Positions 19,124-28,880 of a stretch of DNA of 64,000 bases are shown here, one piece after another (position 1 is the stretch's first letter; each line of letters starts with the position of its first letter). Location of the stretch: the NCBI RefSeq assembly GCF_026151205.1, contig NC_087082.1, positions 749,501 to 813,500 of the forward strand, given 5' to 3'. The notes under the pieces are model-generated. The model was not told the DNA's origin and did not search any database. It was given only the letters and a program-made list of their open reading frames with translations. Source of the DNA: Bolinopsis microptera (taxonomy: Eukaryota; Ctenophora; Tentaculata; Lobata; Bolinopsidae). The translations under genes and the position numbers were made by a program.

Positions 19124-20070
19124 TTAATTAGCAATGTTGTACTTACTCAAAACTTCTTGAAGGTGCTGCTTAAAATTGCTTGCTTTGAAATAAGGTAAAA
19201 CAGGTATGGTTGGTAGACAATTCAACTTCATAGTAGAGTGTGCTGGACCCCCAACCAAATCCGATACATCTTTACCGGCAGCAGCACTGTGCTTGAGGTA
19301 AAGTTTTTGGATGGTAGCTTTTAGAACATTATGGTGGGTCCTTCTATTGACATCACCATGATCACAAACGCCCCGGTTCAACTTGTTCTTGATGGCGATG
19401 GTGACAAATGGTAGGCTTTTGAGCGAATCGAAGACTTCATAGCTGCAACTTAACAAGTCGACCTCGAAAACAGAACTTAGTTTATGAACAACTTCGCAAG
19501 CTTTGTAGTGATCAGATTCTTCGCAGGCTGGTTTAACCTTAGGTAGGTCTTCAATATCGTTTGCTAATGTTGAGATATATTTGTTGGTTTTATCGTGAGA
19601 TTGAAGGAGATCAAATCCTAGCGAATCACTAAGACGTTTCAAAATACCAATTGCATGTTCCTCTTCACATGTTTCTTTTTCTCCAATGCATGATTCTTCT
19701 TCGGTATTTGAAAGATCGGTTGACTGCAAAAAAAATCAGTCTCGTCAGATTGATTGTTTTCGGACGCTAAAATTTTGTTGCTGCTCGGTGGCAACACTGT
19801 TGGTGATAAAGTTCTGTTTGGTATAGTGTATTTGATATTATACTCTTTTCCACTAACAATCAAGCGCCATTTACAGTTGTCAACATGACTTGGCGAACTG
19901 AAATGCATCGTAAATGCTTCTACAAAGTCATTCCTTTTCAGTTTTAATTGATAGTTACAGTTACTACATTTTATTAAACTATCGTTAATTGAACAGCCAC
20001 TCTGAAGCCCCATCTTACGCACCATACTAAGCAGTTGCTCTTTCTTGGATTTCAACTTTTTTGGAGGCAT
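19124..20070 (-). CDS. Transposase-like gene, N-terminal zinc-finger exon(s)
   Basis: From the ATG (20070) the frame reads MPPKKLKSKKEQLLSMVRKM and then a finger-like C-x2-C...H...H/C cluster (IKCSNCNYQLKLKRNDFVEA, MHFSSPSHVDNCKW), probably a DNA-binding C2H2/BED-like finger. At 19733 a run of eight T separates this frame from the next (STDLSNTEEESC...), which is open to a donor (TTTTGA|GTAAGT) near 19143. One extra T would make a single ORF. Alternatively TTTTTTTTGCAG is a splice acceptor. The second part has VVHKLSSVFEVDLLSCSYEV and later SAAAGKDVSDLVGG. The gene would be transcribed towards the catalytic-type exon. Confidence 0.55.
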
Positions 20071-20089
20071 CCTGATTATTGCGGGTTAA

Positions 20090-20635
20090 ATAAAATGAAT
20101 CTTTAAATAATAAGTTGAAATTAGAATGAAAGTGTACAAATCTGAATTGAAACAGTTAAGTAACGTCATGTTGTCAAATTTGATAGAAAGTTAGAGTTCA
20201 GAATAAAACAAATATTCAGAATAAAACAAATATTATATTCAAATCTCTTTATTCAACAATATTAAATCATTATAGAACCTAATTTGTGGCTTGATCGTTC
20301 GAGATGGGAGATCAAGCAATTTATACAAATAATGAGAATAATCCAATTCGATAATAAATAGTTCAATTTGGAGATCAAACAATAAATTAAATAATGACAG
20401 TAATCTAATTTGAATATTAAATATCAAATTCGGAAATCAAAAAATTGATAATACGGTTTCTTGTTTAATATGGTTTCCTGTAACAAGATTATGCATCTCA
20501 ATTAAATAAATCACATCTTTAGACATTTGTGTGTCCTCGAATTATAAGTAATACCTTTGAATTGATTGCCTTTAGCTAAAACGGGCTAATACTGTCAATC
20601 TAAACGAAGAATATAAATTCAATAATTGTAATATT
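20090..20635. other. Transposon right noncoding interval
   Basis: AT-rich sequence with GATCAAGCAATTTATACAAA-like words repeated loosely (20285-20440) and the duplicated phrase CAGAATAAAACAAATATT at 20200 and 20217. It should hold the promoter of the transposase-like gene, but no clear TATA box was picked. Confidence 0.4.
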
Positions 20636-20730
20636 AAAGTATATTAAAATGTGGGATTTTTTCCGATTTTGACCCGGGGATATACTTTAATATACTTTAA
20701 TATGGTTGCCCCCCCAACCCCCCCCCCCCA

Positions 20731-20960
20731 AAGTTACCGGCCTCGAGGAACTGTTATGGTTTTCAAGTGTCCTAGTCAGTGTCACATTTGCTTTGTCATA
20801 ATTTGGGTCTCCGACGGCGACTGCCGTCCAAAATACTAGTTGCCAAATCCACATGTGCTTACCTTTGTATTTGGAGAGTGAGAGGTTCCGCTGGTGGTTT
20901 ATGTCATGGACACTAAGTAAATGATAAGTTTGAACTCAAGGTTGAATTTAAAGTTGAAAT
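20731..20960 (-). pseudogene. Envelope-like glycoprotein, unit II, signal-peptide part (split)
   Basis: This is the 5' portion of the split gene whose rest is at 13256-13820. It matches the start of the unit III copy base for base over most of its length, with the hydrophobic N-terminus (MWIWQLVFWTAVAVG) and the N-V-T and N-S-S glycosylation sites. The copy of AAAGTT at its inner edge is the duplication made by the transposon. A donor-like AAAG|GTAAGC lies a few bases before the ATG, as in unit III. Confidence 0.6.
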
Positions 20961-21512
20961 TAAGGAAAATATTATATAAAACGATTTTATTGTTGATGTA
21001 GATACGTCATTATAAAGATGCAGATTTGGAAGTATTTGAGTTTGTACGTGATAAGTAATCTGCAGACAACATGTCTAGTAATGACAAGCAAAAGTATACA
21101 CACATTCACCCCCAAATGAGGAATAATCAGACGAGCTACTTCCGTGTGGGGTCGGCGTAACTGTGGGGGATGTGACGGTGTAGTTATTTGGTTGTCAGTG
21201 ATAGCTTTGTGTTGCTTCCTAGTGTCACCGTGTTTGCTTGTTACGTTTCTGCTGTCGAGACACTCGGAACTGCAAAAGGAGTCGGACAGGCGAGGAAGAG
21301 AAAAAGAGTGTAACATGAAGGAAAAGAGTGTAACAAGAAGGAACAATAAAATTTTAATGTTAATCGGAACTTAGAGTGAGAAAAAGTGAAACCAGTACAC
21401 ATGTGTATAAAAAAAACTTAAATGTGGTAAACGTTTATAAAATGAGTACAAAATAATGAATACAAAATATTAAGGTTCACAATTCATTTGCGATTTCTGA
21501 AAACAATCATAT
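20961..21512. other. Unit II interval without counterpart in unit III
   Basis: Unit III runs almost directly from the GGTTGAATTTAAAG block to the next ORF, whereas unit II has about 450 extra bases here. They include an AAGGAAAAGAGTGTAACA-type doubled phrase at 21300-21335. The shared AAAGTGAAACCAGTACACAT word at 21387 and 24661 marks where similarity resumes. Coding content not evident. Confidence 0.5.
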
Positions 21513-21812
21513 TCAATAATTTAGTCCCCTTTTTCCAGGTCTAATTGTTTTTCTAACTAAGATATCCGTCCCTCTGATGATGCCCCAGCTGACATACATC
21601 AGTCTGTCCCCTTCTCTCGTATTCTCCATAGCCCCCTCCAAGTCCTTTCCTATCTTACCGACCACTGCCGTGGCCGCCTTTACCCACAACCCTGGGCGAA
21701 GCATCCTTATTCTGTTCCTTAAAGAGCGCATCATGACCAATGCACATCTGACCTCCCCTTTGATAAAGTCAACTCTCTGCTGGTATTTGATTGTCGTCTG
21801 CTGCTGCACCAT
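21513..21812 (-). CDS. Small basic/hydrophobic ORF of the array locus, unit II
   Basis: A 99-residue ORF that begins MVQQQTTIKYQQRVDFIKGE. It has a helical, Arg-rich middle (LVMMRSLRNRIRMLRPGLWV, KAATAVVGKIGKDLEGAMEN) and a basic end (RKTIRPGKRGLNY). It lies upstream of the envelope-like gene in transcription order. In the unit III copy a 5-base deletion shifts the frame and the 3' end is missing. Upstream in both units a short frame (DTKTIDRILEESIQRSVKSS, then a conserved IEELSLPSFQNVVKEIK) follows an acceptor-like TTGTCCAG. Unknown function; possibly a membrane-associated or nucleic-acid-binding accessory protein. Confidence 0.45.
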   Translation of the reverse strand: MVQQQTTIKYQQRVDFIKGEVRCALVMMRSLRNRIRMLRPGLWVKAATAVVGKIGKDLEGAMENTREGDRLMYVSWGIIRGTDILVRKTIRPGKRGLNY

Positions 21813-22061
21813 TTAAATTCGGGAAGGGTGTTTACTTAATTTCTTTCACAACATTTTGAAACGATGGTAAGCTTAGTTCTTCTATTGATGATTTAACAGA
21901 CCGTTGTATACTTTCTTCAAGGATACGGTCAATGGTTTTGGTATCTTTCTGGACAACTTATCTTCTTACCTCTGCCAGTTTCGCTCCTTCTGAGCGTCAA
22001 TTCTCTATCAAGTTTTATTACTTATCGCTGAATGGTCTTCAGACGATTCGTTCGCCCGCCT

Positions 22062-22815
22062 TTACATATATTTCTTCAGAATCTTCGTATAACTTCGATT
22101 ACTAGTATAAAATTAAAAATACCATGACGACACTCGTCTTGTCTGATTTTTTCAATAATGCGAAATTCTGAAAAACAAGTTTTGAGGTACCCTTAATATT
22201 AAAAAAGGGAAATAAAAGCGAAAAGAGAACTTGAAGAAGCAAAAAGGTACAGGTATAAAAAAGAAAAAGAAAAAGAAAAATGAAAAGAAAAATAAAAAGA
22301 AAAAGAAAAAGAAAAAGAAAAAGAAAATAAAATACAATAAATCGATTTTGTTGGTAAGGTCAAGAGTTCTGACTTTCCCAGTCATGAGTCATACTGTTAG
22401 TGAATTTGAGTATCCTAACACTAACAGCCCCTAGTGATACGGTTAAAATATCTGACTCCTCCTCAATATAATCTTCCAGGTCTGAGTAAGCTGAATTTTG
22501 TGCCATCTCCATGATGATTTATGCATTGGCCACCAAAAGAGCCGCAAAGCAATGATGTTCGCACAATAACAGATACTTATGGGTCGCTTTAAACATGAAA
22601 TAAGACACTTACCAAACTGTCATACATCAGTTTTGTGTGGTGCACGACGCCCCTAGATATCCGCTTAGCAAACTGTAACTTCTGGGATAAAAGCTGCATT
22701 CGCAGGTAACTCGCTTCTTGCTCCAGCTCTCGGACCTCTGTACGTAGCCTTTTAATCTCATTTACCCTCCATACCGGCAACATAATGCAATAGAAACTCC
22801 TCAAGCTGCCACAAT
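22062..22815 (-). repeat. Unit III 3' blocks: leader, microsatellite, exons 3 and 2
   Basis: It matches 10236-10998 over nearly its full length. The GAAAAA tract (22259-22328) has interruptions. Exon 2 (22808-22613) keeps its coiled-coil frame (WRVNEIKRLRTEVRELEQEA) and both splice borders (GTAAGT donor on the minus strand at 22607-22612). The exon-3-like acidic block is at about 22390-22510. Confidence 0.75.
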
Positions 22816-23290
22816 GGAATTATACAGGAATTAAACAGGAATTAAACATGAAATGACCAAGGAGAACACTAACGAACTCGTCTTGGTAATACAGCAATTC
22901 ATAAAGACGATCAGAACTCTAAAAATTGAGCGAATGCTATAAAAATAAATTCTTAAAAATTAACCGCTTTACAATTTCACTAAAGAAAAATCGAATATAA
23001 TAATTTAAATACGAGTAAAACAGTCATGGAGGTGAGTTAATGACGATGAGTAGGAGACGGGAGGTGATTACTAGGACTGCTTTCAGGAGGATGTCGAAGG
23101 TGAAAGGATTCTGTGAGGTTCTTTCCAAATTTTGTTGCATGGAATGAGTTCATAATGGCCCCATATTCTTTGAACATTATGAGGCTTTTAAGGTTGTCTG
23201 AGAGGTTGGACCGGAGGGAGTTGTAGCTGGGGCATTCATTTATGACGTGGTCCTCGGTTTCAAGGATAGGTGTTTCAAAGAATGGTATTT
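22816..23290. other. Interval between exon 1 and exon 2 of unit III
   Basis: It is absent from unit I. A minus-strand ORF in it (23324-23037; ILETEDHVINECPSYNSLRS, then LIMFKEYGAIMNSFHATKFG) resembles the C-terminal cysteine/His zinc-binding tail that follows reverse transcriptases of jockey/R1-type LINEs. This may be a LINE 3' fragment inserted in the intron. The match is by pattern only. Confidence 0.4.
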
Positions 23291-23367
23291 CTTCAATGTA
23301 ATCGATCAACAATCTATAAAGCACAACAAAATAACATTTATGTAATTAAAATAAACCTACTACTCAC

Positions 23368-23492
23368 CACTGGAGGTTCCTGAGGCTCAACCCGAGCCAC
23401 GGGTCGGCCACGCCTCTCAGCATCTTCAAATCTTCGCTATCGCTGGACCTTCTCCTCTTCCTTCCTTTCCCCTTATCGGGTGATCCGGACAT
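23368..23492 (-). CDS. Array locus exon 1, unit III
   Basis: It starts MSGSPDKGKGRKRRRSSDSE and stays open through to the donor (CAGTG|GTGAGT). Compared with unit I the frame after the basic run is shifted, so the two copies would make different C-terminal halves. The basic RKRRR cluster suggests a nuclear or nucleic-acid role. The coiled-coil exon 2 lies 560 bases downstream, with a foreign interval (22816-23290) in the intron. Confidence 0.5.
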
Positions 23493-23841
23493 GTCAGAAA
23501 TTTGGGAGACTGTACGAAAAGCACAATATTCGATTGAAAATGAACCACCCGACTCGATTTCAAGTGAACTGAACACTAATTTTTAAGACTTGAATTTACT
23601 GCCTATGATTGACAGTTAAACCGATAATTTCACAGTTCCAACATCGAATATATAAAATTTTACAATTATGTCATATGATGCCTTAACATTTTATTCTAGT
23701 CCCGTAATTATTTTTCACTTTTTAAAACATACGAAGCAGTACTGTCTGGAGCTGCTTGATTCAGCTTAAAAAGTCACGTTCAATTATCGCGCTTTTCTCA
23801 GTAATCGTTCATCAGGCATTCCGTTCTCAGCAATAATTCGA

Positions 23842-23849
23842 CTTTTATA
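23842..23849 (-). promoter_or_regulatory. TATA box, unit III
   Basis: TATAAAAG on the minus strand, 350 bases upstream of exon 1 and 30 bases after the envelope-like stop codon. Conserved in position in all three units. Confidence 0.5.
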
Positions 23850-23878
23850 CAACATCATTTTCTTCGCAACCGCGGCTA

Positions 23879-24553
23879 TCAATCAACTTCTAAATCATTG
23901 CCAAAGGTCTGTCCTTTGAGGACAAACTGCAACAGGTCTGCCAGCGCTTTGTCCTGATGCCAGCCTCTATTGACTTCGAATTTTTCTGTATATACTCCCG
24001 CATATTTTCTATTTGGATTTTGTTGGATGTTGCAAGTCCCATGGATGTTGATTGCTGAAGCTAACCCTAAAGCGGCCCCGGCCGCCACATAGGCCCCTAC
24101 TATCCGTTTTGAGCGCTTATGGGTGGTATTACAGTGCCCCACCGTCGAATTTAGTATTTTACAAGTGTCATATGTGAACGTATGTTTTGTGAATAAGATT
24201 GCCTGTGTCATTTCTTCATACTTTGCAATAGTTTTCTCAATATTTTCCAATATGGGAGTCCTGGTGAGACGGCACCTGAAACTCTCCACCGATGTATCGA
24301 AATAGATTGGGTCGACCGTGATGACCACTGTCATCAGTTGTAAACTCGGGTGACTAAACACAGTCCCCTTTCGCTCTAGGAGCATTCCCCTTTCAGGGAT
24401 AGCGACTAAAGCATTAGGAGCGTGATTAAAGGTTACCGGCCTCGAGGAACTGTTATGGTTTTCAAGTGTCCTAGTCAGTGTCACATTTGCTTTGTCATAA
24501 TTTGGGTCTCCGACGGCGACTGCCGTCCAAAATACTAGTTGCCAAATCCACAT
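23879..24553 (-). CDS. Envelope-like secreted glycoprotein, unit III (intact ORF)
   Basis: A 224-residue ORF. Residues 1-15 form a hydrophobic signal peptide (MWIWQLVFWTAVAVG). N-glycosylation motifs occur at NVT, NSS, NST and NTT. The cysteine pair in TYDTCKILNSTVGHC precedes THKRSKR, a furin-type site, which is followed at once by IVGAYVAAGAALGLASAI, a Gly/Ala-rich hydrophobic stretch placed like the fusion peptide of a viral class-I-like fusion protein. The protein then runs about 55 residues to a stop and has no transmembrane anchor, so it is either a truncated envelope or a secreted domesticated form. No LTR, gag or pol is linked to it here. Other secreted, furin-processed proteins cannot be excluded. 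Confidence 0.6.
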   Translation of the reverse strand: MWIWQLVFWTAVAVGDPNYDKANVTLTRTLENHNSSSRPVTFNHAPNALVAIPERGMLLERKGTVFSHPSLQLMTVVITVDPIYFDTSVESFRCRLTRTPILENIEKTIAKYEEMTQAILFTKHTFTYDTCKILNSTVGHCNTTHKRSKRIVGAYVAAGAALGLASAINIHGTCNIQQNPNRKYAGVYTEKFEVNRGWHQDKALADLLQFVLKGQTFGNDLEVD

Positions 24554-24646
24554 GTGCTTACCTTTGTATTTGGAGAGTGAGAGGTTCCGCTGGTGGTTTA
24601 TGTCATGGACACTAAGTAAATGATAAGTTTGAACTTAAGGTTGAAT

Positions 24647-24975
24647 TTAAAGTGAATTTAAAGTGAAACCAGTACACATGTGTATAAAAAAACTTAAATA
24701 TGGTAAACGTTTATAAAATGAGTACAAAATAATAAATTCTCTGACGATGGCCCAGCTGACATACATCAGTCTGTCCCCTTCTCTCGTATTCTCCATAGCC
24801 CCCTCCAAGTCCTTTTCTGTCTTACTGACCACTGCCGTGGCTGCCTTTACCCACATTCCTGGCCGAAGCCTCCTTATTCTGTTCCTTAAAGAGCGCATCA
24901 TGACCAGTGCACATCTGACCTTTGATAAAGTCAACTCTCTGCTGGTATTTGATTGTCGTCTGCTGCTGCACCATT
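24647..24975 (-). pseudogene. Small basic/hydrophobic ORF, unit III (frameshifted, 3'-truncated)
   Basis: It is homologous to 21513-21812. A 5-base loss in the CTCCCC stretch (GACCTTTGATAAAG instead of GACCTCCCCTTTGATAAAG) shifts the frame after residue 19. The C-terminal block (RGTDILVRKTIRPGKRGLNY) is replaced by unrelated sequence after about 24738. Confidence 0.5.
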
Positions 24976-25227
24976 TAAATTCGGGAAGGGTATTTACTTA
25001 ATTTCTTTCACAACATTTTGAAGCGATGGTAAGCTTAGTTCTTCTATTGATGATTTAACAGACCGTTGTAGACTTTCTTCAAGGATACGGTCGACGGTTT
25101 TGGTATCTTTCTGAACAACTTATCTTCTTACCTCCGCCAGTTTCGCTCCTTCTGAGCGTCAATTCTCTATCAAGTTTTATTACTTATCGCTGAATGGTCT
25201 TCAGACGATTCGTTTGCCCGCCTTTAC

Positions 25228-25560
25228 ATATATTTCTACAGAATCTTCGTATAACTTCGATTACTAGTATAAAAATACCATGACGACACTCGTCTTGTCT
25301 GATCGAATTCAACTTTTTTCAATAATGCGAAATTCTGAAAAACAAGTTTTGAGGTACCCTTAAAATTTAAAAAAGGGAAATAAAAGCGAAAAGAAAACTT
25401 GAAGAAGCAAAAAAGGTAAAGGTATAAAAAAGAAAAAGAAAAAGAAAAAGAAAAAGAAAAAGAAAAAGAAAAAGAAAATAAAATACAATAAATTATCGAT
25501 TTTGTTGGTAAGGTCAGGAGTTCTGACTTTCCCAGTCATGAGTCATACTGTTAGTGAATT
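25228..25560 (-). repeat. Start of a fourth locus unit (leader + microsatellite)
   Basis: It matches the first 330 bases of units I and III, including the GAAAAA tract (25427-25480) and the GTCATGAGTCATACTGTTAG word. It breaks at GTGAATTT. The next bases of the unit (AAGTATCCTAAC...) reappear only at 28802, so about 3.2 kb lies between. Confidence 0.8.
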
Positions 25561-25804
25561 TGTACTTGAAGAGTTTTGGAAGATCTGTTGCATCAGTGAT
25601 CTCTTGACCCCTATCGCTTAGGTATAACTTAACAGATTTCTCTTTGCAGTTACGACCTTCCATCTTTTCCCTCTTTACGTGATCTTGCAGGATGGCAGCT
25701 CTTAGTTCAGGGATGGAGAGGGTGCTTGATGGGTACTCCGCAAACAGTAACTTTGAACACAATTTAAATTTGATGTTCCCTTTGACATCAACTACGACTA
25801 CATA
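25514..25804 (-). pseudogene. Coding exon interrupted by foldback element, 3' part
   Basis: Reading YVVVVDVKGNIKFKLCSKLL, then STLSIPELRAAILQDHVKRE, then KSVKLYLSDRGQEITDATDL. The mix of short strands and helices looks like a real small domain. The ATG of the listed 107-residue frame lies within the foldback end, so the true 5' part is elsewhere, at 28608-28691. A possible donor (TTCAA|GTACAAATT) near 25563 would end the exon before it meets the locus-unit sequence. I do not recognise the domain. Confidence 0.55.
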
Positions 25805-28607
25805 TACTCCAGTAGCAGGCAGGGGTTGAGTGTGCACTTCGCTGCATAGAGTTTTTTGCTACTGAATCGGGTTAAATAGGTCATTGGTAACTCAAATCAC
25901 CGAGGGGCACATTTTGTATTGCTAGTCCCAGTCTTACAGGGCGAAATTTCTAAATTGCCCTCAGTCGCAAATTTGGGATTTTTGTATCTCGGCTTCTAAA
26001 AGACTTAGAGACTTGAATATTGGCTTAAAATAACCGCAATAGCCTTATTTATATACAAGTTATGAAGCAATATAAGGTCTTAAGTGCCTAGTTTTAAAAA
26101 TATTCACGAAAAACTGTTTCTTGGCTCATCGCAGCCTGAATAACCGGATTATTTTTGTATCTCGAGCTATAAATGTCGTAGAAACTTCTCCGATACTGAA
26201 AAAAATTCGCATTGAGCTAATTTATATAAGACTTATGAATCATTATATGCTCTAAAATGCTTATTTGTAGAGATATTAGCAAAAATCGGTAATTTTGGCT
26301 ACACCAATACAAATTTGGTAATTCGTTTTGTCTTTTTGTTGCAAATTTTCACGTTACAATTTTCAAGATGCGGTTTGTGGCTATCGATAGGGCTTTACAT
26401 GCTATTGTATGGTTTTGATACAATCCTTCAGCACCTGACATAGGCAATAGGGGTCACAAACCCTGAAATGTCAGGAACTGGGTGCAGTGGCCGAGATAAA
26501 TATTTGATAATTACTTGAACTTTTGACTCACATACATCTTTTTAACGGTTAGTTAGACATCTTAAACCAGTATTGAACGTTGAGTAAAACTTCTGATCCA
26601 TTTGTAGCTCAGGTGATGTGCCCCAGAACCTCACGCCTGAGTGACAGTGGGCCTTATCGATCATGAGCCGCAAATCACAATGACTTTGGGCCTCAGAGAC
26701 AAGGGCATTCGTACTCTTGGCTTAAATTGGCTCTTCGTTAGTATCATCAATCAGGTTTATAACTTCTATAGAAGTTAGATATAGATATATCTATATCTAT
26801 ATCAGATGATATAGATATCACCTGCCTGTCCAGTGTCCACCTGTCTCTTTGAGATTCATTATTACTTCAAGTTCAGTCATTTCGCTTCTGTTTAACTGTA
26901 GGCTTAATAAGGGACTACAGTCCAGCAATATCTCTAGATTTAGCAATATCTGGTTTCGCTACTAATTGTGTTCAGCAAGCAAGTTTGTAAGTTTTCAGTC
27001 CTACTGTCCCAAATCATACTGGCATAAAAACAGATTCACCTCCTTTATCTCTAAAATATATAATCTTGAACCTGGGCTCTACAGGTTATCGAATGTCCAC
27101 CAACCTCGTGCCCCAATTATTGTCAGCCCCAGGACCTCTGGCATCTGCAACTTTGGGTCCCAGAACTTCGGGCCCAACGATACCTGTCCCTCAGTGATTC
27201 TGTGCCCCACATAATTCTAATTTATGACTCAATGTAAGTTGTAAATGCTGAGATGGACATTCGATAACCTGTAGAGCCCAGGTTCAAGATTAAATTTAGA
27301 GATAAAGGCCAGTATGATAGGGAAGACTGCTGAAAAAGGAACTTAAAAAAGAGCTATGTCAAGCAAAAAATCAGCATTACCATGTGCATTACCAGTTCTG
27401 TACTCCAGCATAACCGGTGCTCTGGAGGCCAATATTTTGGGGCATTAGGACTGAAAACTAACAAACTTGCTTGCTGAACACCTTTACCTTAAAAGTAGCG
27501 AAACCAGATATTGCTAAATCTAGAGATATTGCTGGACTGAAGTCCCTCATTACACCTGTACAGTTGAACAGAAGCGAAATGACTGAACTTGAAGTAATAA
27601 TGAATCTCAAAGAGACAGATGGACACTGAACAGGCAGATAATATAGAAGTTATAAACCTGATTGATGATACTAACGAAGAGCCAATTAAAGCCAAGAGTA
27701 CGAATGCCCTTGTCTCTGAGGCCCAAAGTCATTGTGATTTGCGGCTTATGATCGATAAGGCCCACTGTCACTCAGGCGTGAGGTTCTGGGGCACATCACC
27801 TGAGCTACAAATGGATCAGAAGTTTTACTCAACGTTCAATACTGGTTTAAGATGTCCAACTAACCGTTAAAAAGATGTATGTGAGTCAAGAGTTCAAGTA
27901 ATTATCAAATATTTATCTCGGCCACTGCACCCAGTTCCTGACATTTCAGGGTTTGTGACTCCTATTGCCTATGTCAGGTGCTGAAGGATTGTATCAAAAC
28001 CATACAATAGCATATAAAGCCCTATCGATAGCCACAAACCGCATCTTGAAAATTGTAACGTGAAAATTTGCAACAAAAAGACAAAACGAATTACCAAATT
28101 TGTATTGGTGTAGCCAAAATTACCGATTTTTGCTAATATCTCTACAAATAAGCATTTTAGAGCATATAATGATTCATAAGTCTTATATAAATGTGCTCAT
28201 TGCGAATTTTTTTCAGTATCGGAGAAGTTTCTACGACATTTATAGCTCGAGATACAAAAATAATCCGGTTATTCAGGCTGCGATGAGCCAAGAAACAGTT
28301 TTTCGTGAATATTTTTAAAACTAGGCACTTGAGACCTTATATTGCTTCATAACTTGTATATAAATAAGGCTATTGCGGTTATTTTAAGCCAATATTCAAG
28401 TCTCTAAGTCTTTTAGAAGCCGAGATACAAAAATCCCAAATTTGCGACTGAGGGCAATTTAGAAATTTCGCCCTGTAAGACTGGGACTAGCGATACAAAA
28501 TGTGCCCCTCGGTGATTTGAGTTACCAATGACCTATTTAACCCGATTCAGTAGCAAAAAACTCTATGCAGCGAAGTGCACACTCAACCCCTGCCTGCTAC
28601 TGGAGTA
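25805..28607. mobile_element. 2.8 kb palindromic (foldback) element, TSD ATA
   Basis: Arms of about 1.29 and 1.35 kb are inverted copies that start TACTCCAGTAGCAGGCAGG at both outer ends, around a loop of about 160 bases (27094-27255). ATA stands outside both ends (25802-25804, 28608-28610). Each arm has two diverged units of about 165 bases (left 25973-26138 and 26139-26306), marked by TTTTTGTATCTCG...TTATATACAAGTTATGAAGC. There are arm-specific indels, for example a TATAGATATATC microsatellite at 26765-26815. No transposase ORF is present. Small ORFs inside are mirrored in both arms and are not taken as genes. Confidence 0.9.
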
Positions 28608-28691
28608 ATATGTCACCTTTGATAGTGCAGGAGGCTTCAATCTAGATGATCTCCTCTTTTCAGCGAGCTTATTCCTGAAATGACCCTCCAT
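28608..28691 (-). pseudogene. Coding exon interrupted by foldback element, 5' part
   Basis: After TTATTTTCAG the frame starts with ATG and reads MEGHFRNKLAEKRRSSRLKP up to the foldback edge. It is basic. Joining it to 25804 with one ATA keeps the frame without a stop, which supports a single exon split by the element. Inference from frame continuity only. Confidence 0.5.
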
Positions 28692-28801
28692 GCTGAAAAT
28701 AAGATCCTATTAAGACTATTTTATATACTGTACCCAGTTTCCAATAATAATAATATGTGTCCCATTTAAAGTAATCGAACATTACATCAAACCCAATCCT
28801 T

Positions 28802-28880
28802 AAGTATCCTAACACTAACAGCCCCTAGTGATACGGTTAAAATATCTGACTCCTCCTCAATATAATCTTCCAGGTCTGAA
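28802..28880 (-). repeat. 78-base fragment of the array locus exon-3 block
   Basis: AAGTATCCTAACACTAACAG through CTTCCAGGTCTGA matches 22400-22490. It is the continuation of the fourth unit that broke off at 25560, so the 3.2 kb between is an insertion that contains both the split exon and the foldback. Confidence 0.75.

Larger units (their letters stand above)
13821..20730 (-). mobile_element. 6.9 kb DNA transposon with G-run termini, TSD AAAGTT
   Basis: The left end is 21 G followed by CCAACCATATTAAAGTATA, and the right end is the inverted equivalent, TATACTTTAATATGGTTGCC then C-runs. AAAGTT stands immediately outside both ends (13815-13820 and 20731-20736), and the uninterrupted homologous site in unit III reads AAGGTT once, which confirms an insertion with a 6-bp duplication. 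Genes inside are all on the minus strand: a zinc-finger/transposase-like gene (20070-16792), a 308-codon ORF (16517-15594) and a RanBP2-type finger ORF (14836-14615). Six-base duplications are known for Polinton, Dada and IS3EU groups, but no polymerase or integrase is visible, so I leave the superfamily open. Confidence 0.85.

Noticed and set aside
13821..20730. Assignment to Polinton/Maverick from the 6-bp duplication
   Set aside because: No polymerase B, integrase, ATPase or capsid gene is present, and the element is only 6.9 kb with G-run ends.
10236..25560. Complete endogenous retrovirus
   Set aside because: No LTR pair, gag, protease or RT is linked to the envelope-like ORFs in this array.
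27489..28318. ORFs of 68-83 residues in the first palindrome (and 30637-33584 in the second)
   Set aside because: They occur as mirrored pairs created by the inverted arms and show no conserved motif.
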